Of a DNA stretch of 64,000 nucleotides, positions 8,831 to 18,179 are shown piece after piece. Where the stretch lies: the NCBI GenBank assembly GCA_963818855.1, contig CAWFUH010000008.1:310001-374000 (forward strand), in the 5' to 3' direction. The position numbers and the translations under genes were made by a program. The notes below the pieces were generated by a model. It searched no databases. It was not told the DNA's origin and worked only from the letters and a program-made list of their open reading frames with translations. Within the stretch, counting starts at the first letter, position 1. Each line of letters opens with the position of its first letter. This DNA is from Bog-159 sp963818855 (GTDB lineage Bacteria; Acidobacteriota; Terriglobia; Bryobacterales; Bryobacteraceae).

Positions 8831-11800
8831 ATGATTAACGCCGTTCGAGCTATACGTGCATCCATACTGGGGGCCATTCTGCTCCCGGCGGGCCTGCTGG
8901 CGCAAGATGCCACGGGCAAGATTACCGGGGTGGTTACGGACCCCTCCGGGGCGGTCGTGGCGAATGCCAATGTGACCGTCACCAACCTGGGGACCAACTT
9001 CACCAAGGAAACCAGAACGGATTCGTCGGGCATCTACCAGGCCCTCCTGCTGCCGATCGGTAAGTACAAAATCAGAGCCACCGCCGGCGGATTCGAAAAC
9101 GTGGAGATGGTGCCGCAGAATGCCCTGGAAATCAATCAGAACATGCGTGTGGATATCCAGCTTCAGGTCGGGAAGTTGACCGACACGGTGGTAGTGGAAA
9201 GCACCGCCAGCCTGGTCGACACCGAAAGCGCCACCATTTCCGCCACGGTAACCGGCATGGCCATTCAGGAGCTGCCGCTGAACGGGCGGAACACCCTGGA
9301 CCTGTTGAAGACGCAGCCCGGCATCACCCCCACGAACCCCGACTCAGGCGCCCAGGGGTCGTACAGCATTGGCGGGCAGCGCACGGATTCGGTCACTTAT
9401 CTGCTCGACGGCGGCAACAACAACAGCTTGCTCGGCAATGCCGTAGTCGCCAACCCGAATCCGGACGCGGTGGCGGAGTTCAAAGTGATCGAGAACAACT
9501 ACACGGCGGAATACGGGCGCAACGCGGGCGGCATCGTCAGCATCGTGACGAAAAGCGGCACCAACTCGCTGCACGGCACCCTGTACGACTACGTGCGCAA
9601 CACGGATTTCGACGCCAACAGCTTCTTCAACAACGAGCAAGGCCTGCCGGTCGGCGTCCTGAAGCGCAACCAGTTCGGCGGCACCATCGGCGGTCCGATC
9701 GTGATTCCTAAAATCGTGAACGGCCGCAACAAGGTCTTCTTCTTCTTTTCGTACGAGGGCCAGCGGCAGACATCTTTAGAGGCCCTGAGCGAGACCACCG
9801 TCTACACGCCGCTCGAAGCGCAGGGTAACTTCTCCGGCAGTCCGGGGCAGGCGCAAGTAGCCGCATTTCTGGCCGCCAACCCATATTACCAACCCGATCC
9901 GAATCTGGCCGGGCAAGGCATCATCGACCCGAACAGCATCTCTTCGGTAGCCAAGGCTTATTTCGCCAACAACCTGATCCCTATTACGTCCTCCGGATTC
10001 CTGTTTCCGCAGGCGCCGGCCATCGCCAACTACAACGAATATCTCGGCAAACTGGACTACAACATCACCTCCCGCGACCTGTTCACCTTTACCTTCACGC
10101 ACCAGCTCTATCCGCAATACTCTCCGTTCACGGCAAACAACGTGCCCGGCTTCCCGGTCACCAGCGGAAACGACACATTCTCCGGCACGCTGGCTTACAC
10201 GCATACCTTCACGCCCGCCCTGTTGAACGAACTGCGGGTAACCGCGCAACGGCTGGACCACACACAGGCTGTCCCCGCGAACAAGCAGCCCGATGCCAGC
10301 CAGCTTGGCATCAATATTACGCCCGACCAGAATACCGGGCCGCCTATTCTATTCTTCGACGGAACCGGGATGACGGTGGGCTACAGTTATCAGGGTCCTA
10401 CCAGGGAAGTCGACGACACTTATGCCTTGTATGACAACCTGTCGTGGACCAGGGGCCGGCATAACTTGAAATTCGGTTTCTACTTTTCGCCCTATCAGAA
10501 CAACACCGTGTACGATTTCTTTATAAACGGCGCGTTCGATTTCTACGGACCGAGTACGGGCGTCGGTTCCGGGTTCGATCTGGCGGATTTCCTGCTCGGT
10601 TTGCCGGACGATTTCCTCGAGTACGGCAAGGCGCCCTCCAACATTCGCTCGGACCAATACGCCGGTTACGCGCAGGATACCTGGAAGGCATCCCGGCACC
10701 TGACGCTAACGCTGGGCATGCGCTATGAGTACTCACAACCGAAGTACGACACGCAAGGGCGCTCGTTCTCCTACGTTCCAGGCTTGCAGTCGACGCGTTT
10801 CCCGAATGCGCCAGAGGGACTGGTGTTTCCCGGCGATGCCGGTGCACCGCGGGGCTCTAATTTCCCCGATCGCCGGGACTGGGGGCCGCGCGCCGGTGTG
10901 GCCTGGGACGTTTTCGGAAATGGCAAGACCAGCCTGCGCGGCGGCTTTGGCGTCTTCTACGACATCCTGAAGGGCGAAGACAATCTGCAATTCAACGGGC
11001 AGCCGCCCTTCTTCGGCTACGCCTATCTTTTCCCTCCGGGAACGAATGGCACCAGCCCGGGGACGGGCCTGGCGGACCCCTATGGGGACTCGGGCGCTCC
11101 CAACCCGTTTCCCTCCAAACCGCCCGCGAGCGATCTCAATTTTGCTAACGCCGGGTATATACCGTTCGGCGGCGCCGGCGTATACTTCGTCGATCCGCAC
11201 CTGCGCACTCCCTACGTCCTTCAGTACAATACTTCGCTCCAGCAACAGCTCGCCGGAAGCATGTTCCTGGAAGTTTCCTACCTGGGCTACCAGGCACATG
11301 GCCTGACCGGACTGGTGGACGTCAACCCGTTTCCGCTGGGCACCAACACTCGCCTGAACACCGATTTCAGCTTCCTGGAAGAATTTCAGAACGTGACGCA
11401 TGCCAACTATAACGGCATGACGGTTAACCTGCGGAGAACCTTCAGCAACATGCACGGCTGGGGATCCAGCTTCTTCACGTTGGGCTACACCTGGGCGCAC
11501 GAGTTGGACAACGTTTCCGGATTCCGCGAGCGCAACAGCGGCGTTCCCTATTACAACCACGACGAGTTCTACGGCTCCGGCGATACCGACGTGCGCAACG
11601 CGCTGGTCTTGTCGGGCGGCTGGGATCTGCCTTTCGATGACCTATGGAGAAGCGGCCCTAAGGTGCTCACTTCCGGATGGAGTCTCTATCCCATCGTCAC
11701 CTGGCACACTGGGTTTCCTTTGGATGTCTTTGCCGGCCTCGAAACCACGCCCAGCGACCCCGGACCCTCGGGCGCGGGCGATGCCGGCTCGGTGCATGCC

Positions 11801-12208
11801 GACCTGGTCGGCGGCTCGGCGGGCATCATGAATCCCCAGACGTACCAGAGCATCAACGGCAATTCCGGAAACTACTATTTCAATCCGAACAATTTCTCGA
11901 ACACGCGCCTGCTGAACCTGGATTCGATTGCGCAGCAGGACGCCTCCCAGCTTCCTGGATATACCTACGGCACGCTGGGGCGCAACTCTTTCCGGGGTCC
12001 CGGCGCGACCAACGTGGACATCGCCATTACCAAGAAATTCAAGATCCGCGAGAGCGCCACGCTCGAACTGCGCGGTGACGCGTTCAATGTTTTCAACCAC
12101 ACGCAGTTTTCGAACCCGGATACGAGTATTTCGGATCTGACCTTCGGCCAGATCACCAGCACGGCTTCGCCGCGCATCTTACAAGTCGCGCTACACTTGA
12201 TGTTCTAG
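8831..12208 (+). CDS. TonB-dependent receptor, Oar-like, with carboxypeptidase-regulatory domain
   Basis: Outer-membrane receptor of 1125 residues, of the large type abundant in Acidobacteriota. ATG at 8831 is preferred over the in-frame 8786 start because it follows GGGGGGAT and directly yields a signal peptide ending near GLLAQ. Residues about 25-110 form a CarboxypepD_reg beta-sandwich (ITGVVTDPSGAVVANANV). The plug domain follows, with LPLNGRNTLDLL and SIGGQRTDSVTYLLDGG, and then a long beta-barrel rich in aromatic residues that ends in Phe (HLMF), as outer-membrane proteins do. It probably imports oligosaccharides or peptides, but the ligand is not deducible. No TonB/ExbBD or adjacent hydrolase is linked. 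Confidence 0.9.
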   Translation: MINAVRAIRASILGAILLPAGLLAQDATGKITGVVTDPSGAVVANANVTVTNLGTNFTKETRTDSSGIYQALLLPIGKYKIRATAGGFENVEMVPQNALEINQNMRVDIQLQVGKLTDTVVVESTASLVDTESATISATVTGMAIQELPLNGRNTLDLLKTQPGITPTNPDSGAQGSYSIGGQRTDSVTYLLDGGNNNSLLGNAVVANPNPDAVAEFKVIENNYTAEYGRNAGGIVSIVTKSGTNSLHGTLYDYVRNTDFDANSFFNNEQGLPVGVLKRNQFGGTIGGPIVIPKIVNGRNKVFFFFSYEGQRQTSLEALSETTVYTPLEAQGNFSGSPGQAQVAAFLAANPYYQPDPNLAGQGIIDPNSISSVAKAYFANNLIPITSSGFLFPQAPAIANYNEYLGKLDYNITSRDLFTFTFTHQLYPQYSPFTANNVPGFPVTSGNDTFSGTLAYTHTFTPALLNELRVTAQRLDHTQAVPANKQPDASQLGINITPDQNTGPPILFFDGTGMTVGYSYQGPTREVDDTYALYDNLSWTRGRHNLKFGFYFSPYQNNTVYDFFINGAFDFYGPSTGVGSGFDLADFLLGLPDDFLEYGKAPSNIRSDQYAGYAQDTWKASRHLTLTLGMRYEYSQPKYDTQGRSFSYVPGLQSTRFPNAPEGLVFPGDAGAPRGSNFPDRRDWGPRAGVAWDVFGNGKTSLRGGFGVFYDILKGEDNLQFNGQPPFFGYAYLFPPGTNGTSPGTGLADPYGDSGAPNPFPSKPPASDLNFANAGYIPFGGAGVYFVDPHLRTPYVLQYNTSLQQQLAGSMFLEVSYLGYQAHGLTGLVDVNPFPLGTNTRLNTDFSFLEEFQNVTHANYNGMTVNLRRTFSNMHGWGSSFFTLGYTWAHELDNVSGFRERNSGVPYYNHDEFYGSGDTDVRNALVLSGGWDLPFDDLWRSGPKVLTSGWSLYPIVTWHTGFPLDVFAGLETTPSDPGPSGAGDAGSVHADLVGGSAGIMNPQTYQSINGNSGNYYFNPNNFSNTRLLNLDSIAQQDASQLPGYTYGTLGRNSFRGPGATNVDIAITKKFKIRESATLELRGDAFNVFNHTQFSNPDTSISDLTFGQITSTASPRILQVALHLMF

Positions 12209-12231
12209 CAGCATGCGGAAGAAGCCAGGCC

Positions 12232-12319
12232 GTGGGGCAGACCTCCAGGTCTGCGGCGGGTCTCCAGACCCGCCGGGACCGGCGTGGACGCCGGTCCGCA
12301 GGCTGAAAGCCTGCCCCAC
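12232..12319. repeat. Full copy A of multi-hairpin intergenic repeat (88 bp)
   Basis: Outer arms GTGGGGCAG and CTGCCCCAC enclose four successive perfect hairpins: GCAGACC-TCCA-GGTCTGC, a GGCGGGT/ACCCGCC arm, a GGACCGGC/GCCGGTCC arm and GCAGGC-TGAAA-GCCTGC. It would fold into a cloverleaf-like cruciform. A near-identical copy lies at 57563-57649. Confidence 0.85.
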
Positions 12320-12547
12320 GCGCGTTAGGACACTTAACGGGTCCCCCATCAAGGAGCAGGCGGGCTCGGCCTTTCTTTCAAAGCCCATCGCGTTCCACAC
12401 CGCCAAACCGAAGGACCTGCTGCGCTGGATGGGAAGTGAACCTGATCGGCTAACCGATTGACATTCCCGGCATTCTTGGCCACTCGTCCGCCTATATCGG
12501 TTATGAATTTTCAACCAGTGAAGCCGCAATAGAGAGAGCGTCAGCAC
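12320..12547. other. Intergenic stretch, no gene seen
   Basis: Between the hairpin repeat and the next small gene. A TTGACA at 12458-12463 has no properly spaced -10, and no coding frame here is convincing. Confidence 0.4.
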
Positions 12548-12793
12548 ATGACCTTATCCGCCGCCAAAGATCCGCAACGCGCCATCGGCCGCTCGCCGGA
12601 CCGTCTTTCGCTCGACGAGCGCTTCGCCCTCACAGGCAAGTACATCGCGCTCGAAATCTACACTCCTGAGGATCTGCCGTTGCGGCGCATCGAAGCCATT
12701 GGCGACAACGTCGCGGAGTGCGCGCGGCAATTGACGGCGCGGGGCCTCGATCCGCTCCGCTTCGAGTTCAGCCGCCTGCCGCCGCCTTATTAA
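12548..12793 (+). CDS. Small protein of unknown function
   Basis: An 81-residue acidic-basic protein without signal peptide or membrane segment. Its middle (GKYIALEIYTPEDLPLRRIEA) predicts beta-strands followed by a helix. The composition is protein-like, and codon usage resembles neighbouring genes. The upstream purine run GAGAGAGCG is a weak ribosome site. The stop overlaps the stop of the convergent NCS1 permease gene. No family recognised. Confidence 0.5.
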   Translation: MTLSAAKDPQRAIGRSPDRLSLDERFALTGKYIALEIYTPEDLPLRRIEAIGDNVAECARQLTARGLDPLRFEFSRLPPPY

Positions 12794-14190
12794 TGTCGCG
12801 GTCGATGCCGCGCGCCTGCCAGGTAAACGCCGCCGGCAACCAGGAATCCGACGAACCAGGCATAATCGTACAGCGGGCGCAGCGGCTGGACTATCAGGCC
12901 TGACAACGCGATCGCAATACCGCATACCAGGGCCACCAGCGCGCGATAGTTGAATCCGCCCGAATACTCATAGCTGCGGCCGCGCAGATATAGATCCTCG
13001 ACCGCCAGTTCCCGCCGCCGCACTACGAAGTAGTCCACGATCATGATGCCGGCCACCGGCCCCAGCAGCGCCGAATAGCCCACCAGCCAGCCGAAGATAT
13101 ACGCGCTGTAGTCCCCAAGCAGTTTCCACGGCATCATGGCGAGTCCGAGGCAGCCAGTGATCAGGCCGCCGGTGCGAAAGGAAATACGCCGCGGATTTAG
13201 GTTCGAAAAATCGTTCGACGGCGACACCACGTTGGCTGCCACGTTGGTGTTGAGCGTCGCCAGCAACAATGCGATCAACGCCACAAACGCCACGGCGGGT
13301 TGATGGAACCGGCCCAGCAGCACCACCGGATCCCAGATCGCTTCGCCGAAGATGACCACCGAAGCGGAAGTCACCGCCACGCCGATGAACGAATACAGAG
13401 TCATGGCGGTGGGCAGCCCCAGCGCCTGCCCTAACATCTGCGCCCGCTGCGAACGGGCATAGCGCGAGAAATCCGGAATATTCAATGCCACCGTCGCCCA
13501 GAATCCCACCATACCGGTGAGCGCCGGAACGAAGAACCGCCAGAATGCGGCGGGGTTGCGAAAGTGGCTGGGCGCACTCAGCACCGGGCCGAAGCCGCCC
13601 GCTTTGCGCGTGACCCACCACAACAGCAGCACGCCCACGGCCAGCATGAAGGGCGCGCCGATCCCTTCCAGGAACTTGATAGTCTCGATGCCACGCCAGA
13701 TCACCACGATGTTGAGCGCCCAGAAGCACACGAAGCAGACCGCCGAACCAGCCGCGAAAGCACCCCAGGCCGGCCACAGGATGCGCAGCATAGCGTTGAT
13801 GGCCTGGCCGCCGATCCAGGTCTGGATGCCGAACCATCCGCAGGCCACCAGCGCGCGCAGGATCGCCGGCACGTTGGCGCCCAGCACGCCGAACGGCGCG
13901 CGCACCAGCACCGGAAATGGAATGCCGTACTTCGCGCCGGCGTGCGCGTTGAGCAGCATCGGCACGAGCACGATCAGGTTGCCCAGCAGGATGGTGCCGA
14001 TCGCCTCCCACCAGTTCATGCCGCCGGCGATCAAGCCGGAAGCCAGCATGTAGGTGGGAATGCAGACACTCATCCCCACCCACAGCGAAGCGTAGTTATA
14101 GATGCCCCAATCGCGGCGGGATTGCGGGACAGGTGCGAGATCTTCGTTGTAGAGCGAGCTTTCGCGGATGTCGGCCGTGCCCATGCTCAC
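12790..14190 (-). CDS. NCS1-family nucleobase/hydantoin:cation symporter
   Basis: Inner-membrane permease of 466 residues with about twelve hydrophobic segments. The N-terminal stretch NEDLAPVPQSRRDWGIYNY followed by ASLWVGMSVC is diagnostic of the NCS1 (cytosine/uracil/allantoin/hydantoin) family, as is PDFSRYARS near the middle. Its ATG overlaps the stop of the upstream dihydropyrimidinase gene by four bases, so the two are translationally coupled. The partnership suggests uptake of uracil, thymine, dihydropyrimidines or hydantoins for the hydrolase. Family assignment is firm; substrate is inferred from context. Confidence 0.88.
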   Translation of the reverse strand: MSMGTADIRESSLYNEDLAPVPQSRRDWGIYNYASLWVGMSVCIPTYMLASGLIAGGMNWWEAIGTILLGNLIVLVPMLLNAHAGAKYGIPFPVLVRAPFGVLGANVPAILRALVACGWFGIQTWIGGQAINAMLRILWPAWGAFAAGSAVCFVCFWALNIVVIWRGIETIKFLEGIGAPFMLAVGVLLLWWVTRKAGGFGPVLSAPSHFRNPAAFWRFFVPALTGMVGFWATVALNIPDFSRYARSQRAQMLGQALGLPTAMTLYSFIGVAVTSASVVIFGEAIWDPVVLLGRFHQPAVAFVALIALLLATLNTNVAANVVSPSNDFSNLNPRRISFRTGGLITGCLGLAMMPWKLLGDYSAYIFGWLVGYSALLGPVAGIMIVDYFVVRRRELAVEDLYLRGRSYEYSGGFNYRALVALVCGIAIALSGLIVQPLRPLYDYAWFVGFLVAGGVYLAGARHRPRH

Positions 14191-15578
14191 TTAAAGGCTC
14201 CGCCGTGCGCGGCGCGTTTGAGAAACTGTCCGCGGCCGGCGCGCCCCAGGTGTCGCCCGCCATCCACGATCACCTCGCCGCGCGATAGCACCATGCGCGC
14301 ATTGCCCTTCACGCGGAAGCCTTCGAACATCGAATAATCCACGCGCATGTGATGGGTGGCCGCGCTGATGGTGTACTCTTGTGCGGGATCCCAGACCACG
14401 ATATCGGCATCGCTCGCGGGCGCCAGTTCACCTTTGCGCGGATACAGGCCGAACAGCCGCGCCGGAGTTGTCGAGACCAGTTCCACGAAACGGTTCAAGC
14501 TCAGGCGGCCCTCATTCACACCGTAATGATAGAGAAGCTGCAGGCGATTCTCGATGCCGGGTCCGCCGTTAGGGATCTTGGTGAAATCGTTCTTTCCCAG
14601 CGCCTTCTGATCTGCAAAGCAGAACGGGCAATGGTCGGTGGAGACCACTTGCAGATGATCGTGGGCGAGCCCATCCCACAGCTTCGGCTGATGCCGCTTT
14701 TCGCGGAGGGGCGGCGTGAACACGTACTTGGCGCCCTCGAATCCGGGCCGGGCCAGTTCGTCCGTCGAGAGCAACAGGTATTGTGGGCAGGTTTCCGCGA
14801 AAGCCGGCAGGCCGCGATCGCGTGCTTCGCGCACCTGGTTCAGCGCGTCTTCACTCGAAAGATGCACGATGTAAACGGGCGCGCCGGCCATCTCTGCCAG
14901 GGCAATGGCGCGGTGCACGGCTTCCGCCTCGGCCGTAGCAGGCCGCGTGAGCGCGTGATAGATGGGCGCGGTCTTGCCTTCCGCCAGCGCGCGCCGCACG
15001 ATCACGTCGATCACGCCGCCGTTTTCGGCATGCATGCAGATGAGCGCGCCGTTACGCGCCGATTGCGAGAGCGCCTTGAAGATGGTCGCGTCGTCCACCA
15101 TCAGCACGCCCGGATAGGCCATGAACAGTTTGAAGCTGGCGACGCCTTCTTCCACCATGGCGTCCATATCTTCCAGGCCGGCTTCGTAGAGATCGGTCAC
15201 GATCATGTGCAGGCCGTAATCGATGGAGGCCCGGTTTTCCGCCTTTTTCCACCAGATATCGAGCGCCTCGCGCATCTTCATGCCGCGCGCCTGTATGGCG
15301 AAATCGATCAGGGTGGTGGTGCCGCCAAAGGCCGCCGCGCGCGTGCCGGTTTCGAAATCGTCGCTCGAAGTGGTGCCGCCGAACGGCATATCAAGATGCG
15401 TATGCACATCGATGCCGCCGGGCAGCAGCAGCATGCCGGATGCGTCGATCACGCGATCCACTGTGTCGATCGGGATGTTGCCGGCGATCTCGCGAATGCG
15501 CTCGCCGTCGATCAGGATGTCAGCCGGAAACGACCGCTCCGAAGTGACCACCGTGCCGTTGCGAATGAGTGTCGTCAA
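14187..15578 (-). CDS. hydA: Dihydropyrimidinase / D-hydantoinase
   Basis: Cyclic amidohydrolase that opens dihydrouracil, dihydrothymine or hydantoin rings in reductive pyrimidine breakdown, cytoplasmic. Metal ligands appear in GGIDVHTHLDMP, the carboxylated lysine in ASFKLFMAY, and further histidines in CMHAENG and YIVHLSS; the metal-binding Asp is in VVSTDHCPF. The start is taken as TTG at 15576-15578, which sits seven bases after a strong AGGAGG and gives 463 residues, the family size. The frame remains open upstream, but the extra residues are not family-like. It is the first gene of a two-gene unit with the NCS1 permease. Confidence 0.92.
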   Translation of the reverse strand: MTTLIRNGTVVTSERSFPADILIDGERIREIAGNIPIDTVDRVIDASGMLLLPGGIDVHTHLDMPFGGTTSSDDFETGTRAAAFGGTTTLIDFAIQARGMKMREALDIWWKKAENRASIDYGLHMIVTDLYEAGLEDMDAMVEEGVASFKLFMAYPGVLMVDDATIFKALSQSARNGALICMHAENGGVIDVIVRRALAEGKTAPIYHALTRPATAEAEAVHRAIALAEMAGAPVYIVHLSSEDALNQVREARDRGLPAFAETCPQYLLLSTDELARPGFEGAKYVFTPPLREKRHQPKLWDGLAHDHLQVVSTDHCPFCFADQKALGKNDFTKIPNGGPGIENRLQLLYHYGVNEGRLSLNRFVELVSTTPARLFGLYPRKGELAPASDADIVVWDPAQEYTISAATHHMRVDYSMFEGFRVKGNARMVLSRGEVIVDGGRHLGRAGRGQFLKRAAHGGAFK

Positions 15579-15633
15579 CCAAGCCCCTCCTTTGCCGTGC
15601 GCTTGAGCATCAGTATAGTTTAAACTGCCTTGC

Positions 15634-15683
15634 GGGGACAGACGCGGCCTGTGAGGCCGCCGCAGGCCACGGGCCTGCCCCAC
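15634..15683. repeat. Short hairpin-repeat copy in leader of hydrolase-NamZ gene
   Basis: GGGGACAG...CTGCCCC arms enclose two perfect hairpins: GCGGCCT-GTG-AGGCCGC and GCAGGCC-ACG-GGCCTGC. It shares the outer arms and the last hairpin position with the 88-bp repeat but not its sequence. It ends 15 bases before the ATG at 15699, so if transcribed it would be a structured 5' leader. Confidence 0.6.
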
Positions 15684-15698
15684 ATGTATCATGGCTTT

Positions 15699-18005
15699 AT
15701 GAAGCTTCTCCTGTGCGCATTGCTGGCGGCGGCCGCCGCGGGCGCGCAAACGTTCTCCGCGTCACCGCTGCTCGATCAGACTATCGAACAGGCCATCCAG
15801 GACGGACGCATCCCCGGCGCCGTGCTGCTGATCGGGCACCAGGGCCAGATTGTTCATCGCAAGGCCTACGGCAAGCGCGCGCTGGTGCCGGCCGTCGAGC
15901 CGATGACCGTCGACACTATCTTCGACCTCGCTTCGCTGACCAAAGTGGTGGCCACCACGTCATCGCTGATGCAGCTTTTCGAGCAAGGCAAGTTCCGCCT
16001 GAACGATCGCGTCACCCAATACTTTCCCGAATTCCAGGATGGCAAAAGCGACATCACCCTGCGCAACCTCTTCACCCACTTTTCCGGCCTGCCTCCCGAT
16101 CTGCCGCTGACCCCAACGTGGAGCGGCTACCAGACCGGAATCCACATGGCCATGCACGTCAAGCCCGACGGGCCGCCGGGTGCGCGCCTCGTCTATAGCG
16201 ACATCAATTTCATTCTGCTGGGCGAGTTGGTCCACCGGCTGAGCGGGCAGATGCTCTCCGACTATTCCCGCGAGCATATCTTCCTGCCGCTGGGTATGCA
16301 GGAAACCATGTTTCAGCCGCCGCCATCGCTCGCGCCGCGCATCGCGCCCACCGAACGCGACGGCCCCAACGGTGCGCCCTGGCGCGGCGTAGTGCATGAT
16401 GAAACCGCGCGCTTCATGGGCGGCGTGGCGGGCGATGCCGGTCTGTTCTCCACCGCCGATGATCTGGCGCGCTTCTGCGAGATGATGCTCCGCAAAGGCG
16501 AACGCAACGGCACGCGCCTGTTCAGTCCGCTTACGGTGGAAAAGTTTACCACCCCGGAAAGCCCGGCCGATCAGCCTATCCTGCGCGGCCTCGGCTGGGA
16601 TATCGATTCGCCATTTTCGGGCAACCGCGGCGAGTTGTTCCCCATCGGTTCTTACGGCCACACCGGCTTTACCGGCACTTCCATCTGGATCGATCCAGTC
16701 AGCGACACGTATGTGATCCTGCTGGCCAACGGCGTGCACCCGTTCCGCCGGCCGTCCATCACTGGCCTGCGCGGCAAGGTCGCGACCATTACCGCGGCGG
16801 CGCTGGGCATCGCCACGCCCGGTGTGGCTCTTACCGGCTACAGCGAGACGATCAACGGTCCGGGGCTGCACCGTGTGGTGGAGCGCAACGCCCCCACCAT
16901 GACTGGCCTGGACGTGCTGGCCGCCGATGGCTTCGCGGCGCTCAAAGGCAAACGCGTCGGGCTGATCACGAACCAGACAGGTGTCGACCGTACCGGCAAG
17001 CGCAACGTCGACCTGATGCGGGCTGCCGGCGTGAACCTGGTGGCGTTGTTCTCGCCCGAGCACGGATTCGCGGGGAAGGAAGACCGTCCGGACGTGGGCG
17101 ACACCACCGATCCGGCCACCGGGATCAAAGTTCTCAGTCTTTATGGCAAAACCCAGCGGCCCACGCCGGAGTTGCTCGGCAATGAACTCGGCCTGCAGGC
17201 GCTGGTGTTCGATATCGAGGACGTGGGCGCGCGCTTCTATACCTACGAAACCACCATGGCCTACTGCATGGAGGCTGCTGCTAAAGCGCAAATACCCTAT
17301 TATGTTTTGGACCGTCCCAACCCGATCACGGGTGTGCACGTGGAAGGCCCGCTGCTCGATAGCGACGAACTGTCCTTCGTGGGCTACTTCCCGCTGCCTG
17401 TGCGCCACGGGATGACCATGGGCGAACTGGCAATGCTGTTCAATGGAGAGAAACATTTGGGCGCCAAGCTGACGGTGGTCCAGATGAAGGATTGGGAGCG
17501 CGGCGACTGGTTCGACGCGAGCGGCCTGCCATGGATCGATCCCTCGCCGAACATGCGGAGCTTGAACGCGGCGCTGCTGTATCCCGGCGTGGCGATGCTC
17601 GAATATTCGAAGAACTATTCGGTGGGGCGCGGCACCGACGCACCCTTCGAACAGATCGGCGCGGACTTCATTCGTGGACCCGAACTGGCGGCGTACCTGA
17701 ACCGGCGGCGCATCCCGGGCGTGCGGGTTTACGCCACGAAGTTCAATGGACTCGAAGGCGTGCGCTTCGTGATCATCAGCCGGGACGATCTGGATTCCAC
17801 GCGCCTGGGGCTGGAGATCGCCGGGGCGCTGCAGAAGGTATATCCAGGCAAGATGGACTTCGAGGCCGGCAAGAAACTGATCGGCAGTGCGGAGGTGATC
17901 CGCGAATTGGCCGCGGGGGACGATCCGCGCGAGATCCAGCAGAAGATGGCGGATGGTGTGGCGGCGTTTCTGAAGGTGCGCGAGAAGTATCTGATCTATC
18001 GATGA
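15699..18005 (+). CDS. Serine hydrolase (AmiE-like) fused to NamZ/DUF1343 exo-muramidase
   Basis: A 768-residue exported two-domain enzyme. MKLLLCALLAAAAAGAQ is a signal peptide, and ATG 15699 is chosen for it. Residues about 20-380 are a beta-lactamase-fold serine hydrolase with SLTK (79-82, nucleophile and general base), YSD (166-168) and HTG (321-323). Residues about 402-768 are a DUF1343 domain (GLDVLAADGFAALKGKRVG; FSPEHGF; DVGARFYTYETTM), the family of NamZ exo-N-acetylmuramidases (GH171). In Bacillus subtilis the separate genes amiE (beta-lactamase-like amidase) and namZ are neighbours in a muropeptide recovery operon. This fusion therefore suggests one periplasmic enzyme that strips the peptide and releases MurNAc. 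Other roles of the hydrolase domain, such as esterase or peptidase, remain possible. Confidence 0.85.
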   Translation: MKLLLCALLAAAAAGAQTFSASPLLDQTIEQAIQDGRIPGAVLLIGHQGQIVHRKAYGKRALVPAVEPMTVDTIFDLASLTKVVATTSSLMQLFEQGKFRLNDRVTQYFPEFQDGKSDITLRNLFTHFSGLPPDLPLTPTWSGYQTGIHMAMHVKPDGPPGARLVYSDINFILLGELVHRLSGQMLSDYSREHIFLPLGMQETMFQPPPSLAPRIAPTERDGPNGAPWRGVVHDETARFMGGVAGDAGLFSTADDLARFCEMMLRKGERNGTRLFSPLTVEKFTTPESPADQPILRGLGWDIDSPFSGNRGELFPIGSYGHTGFTGTSIWIDPVSDTYVILLANGVHPFRRPSITGLRGKVATITAAALGIATPGVALTGYSETINGPGLHRVVERNAPTMTGLDVLAADGFAALKGKRVGLITNQTGVDRTGKRNVDLMRAAGVNLVALFSPEHGFAGKEDRPDVGDTTDPATGIKVLSLYGKTQRPTPELLGNELGLQALVFDIEDVGARFYTYETTMAYCMEAAAKAQIPYYVLDRPNPITGVHVEGPLLDSDELSFVGYFPLPVRHGMTMGELAMLFNGEKHLGAKLTVVQMKDWERGDWFDASGLPWIDPSPNMRSLNAALLYPGVAMLEYSKNYSVGRGTDAPFEQIGADFIRGPELAAYLNRRRIPGVRVYATKFNGLEGVRFVIISRDDLDSTRLGLEIAGALQKVYPGKMDFEAGKKLIGSAEVIRELAAGDDPREIQQKMADGVAAFLKVREKYLIYR

Positions 18006-18053
18006 GATCCCTTGTATTACAACCCCTCGATTTCGTTTCCTGTCGCGAAGATT

Positions 18054-18179
18054 TTTTTATGCGGCAGGGGTCGGGAATTGGCGGGTGACTGAACTGTCAT
18101 GGTGCTCAACCGTGGACTGCTGAAGCTGGTGCGGTGCCTCGAAGTGCACGCCGCTGAGGTCGCTGAAATCGCATGCGGC
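18054..18179 (-). pseudogene. Unidentified gene remnant
   Basis: A minus-strand frame reads FSDLSGVHFEAPHQL and ends at a stop before an A-rich run. It resembles the tail of a real protein, but no start or family is visible. It lies immediately beside the broken methyltransferase and may be part of the same rearranged debris. Confidence 0.25.

Noticed and set aside
12213..12461. 82-codon frame across the hairpin repeat
   Set aside because: More than a third of it is the repeat itself and no homologous character is visible.
14349..15623. 424-codon plus-strand frame over dihydropyrimidinase
   Set aside because: Antisense to an enzyme with complete active site; reads as a shadow.
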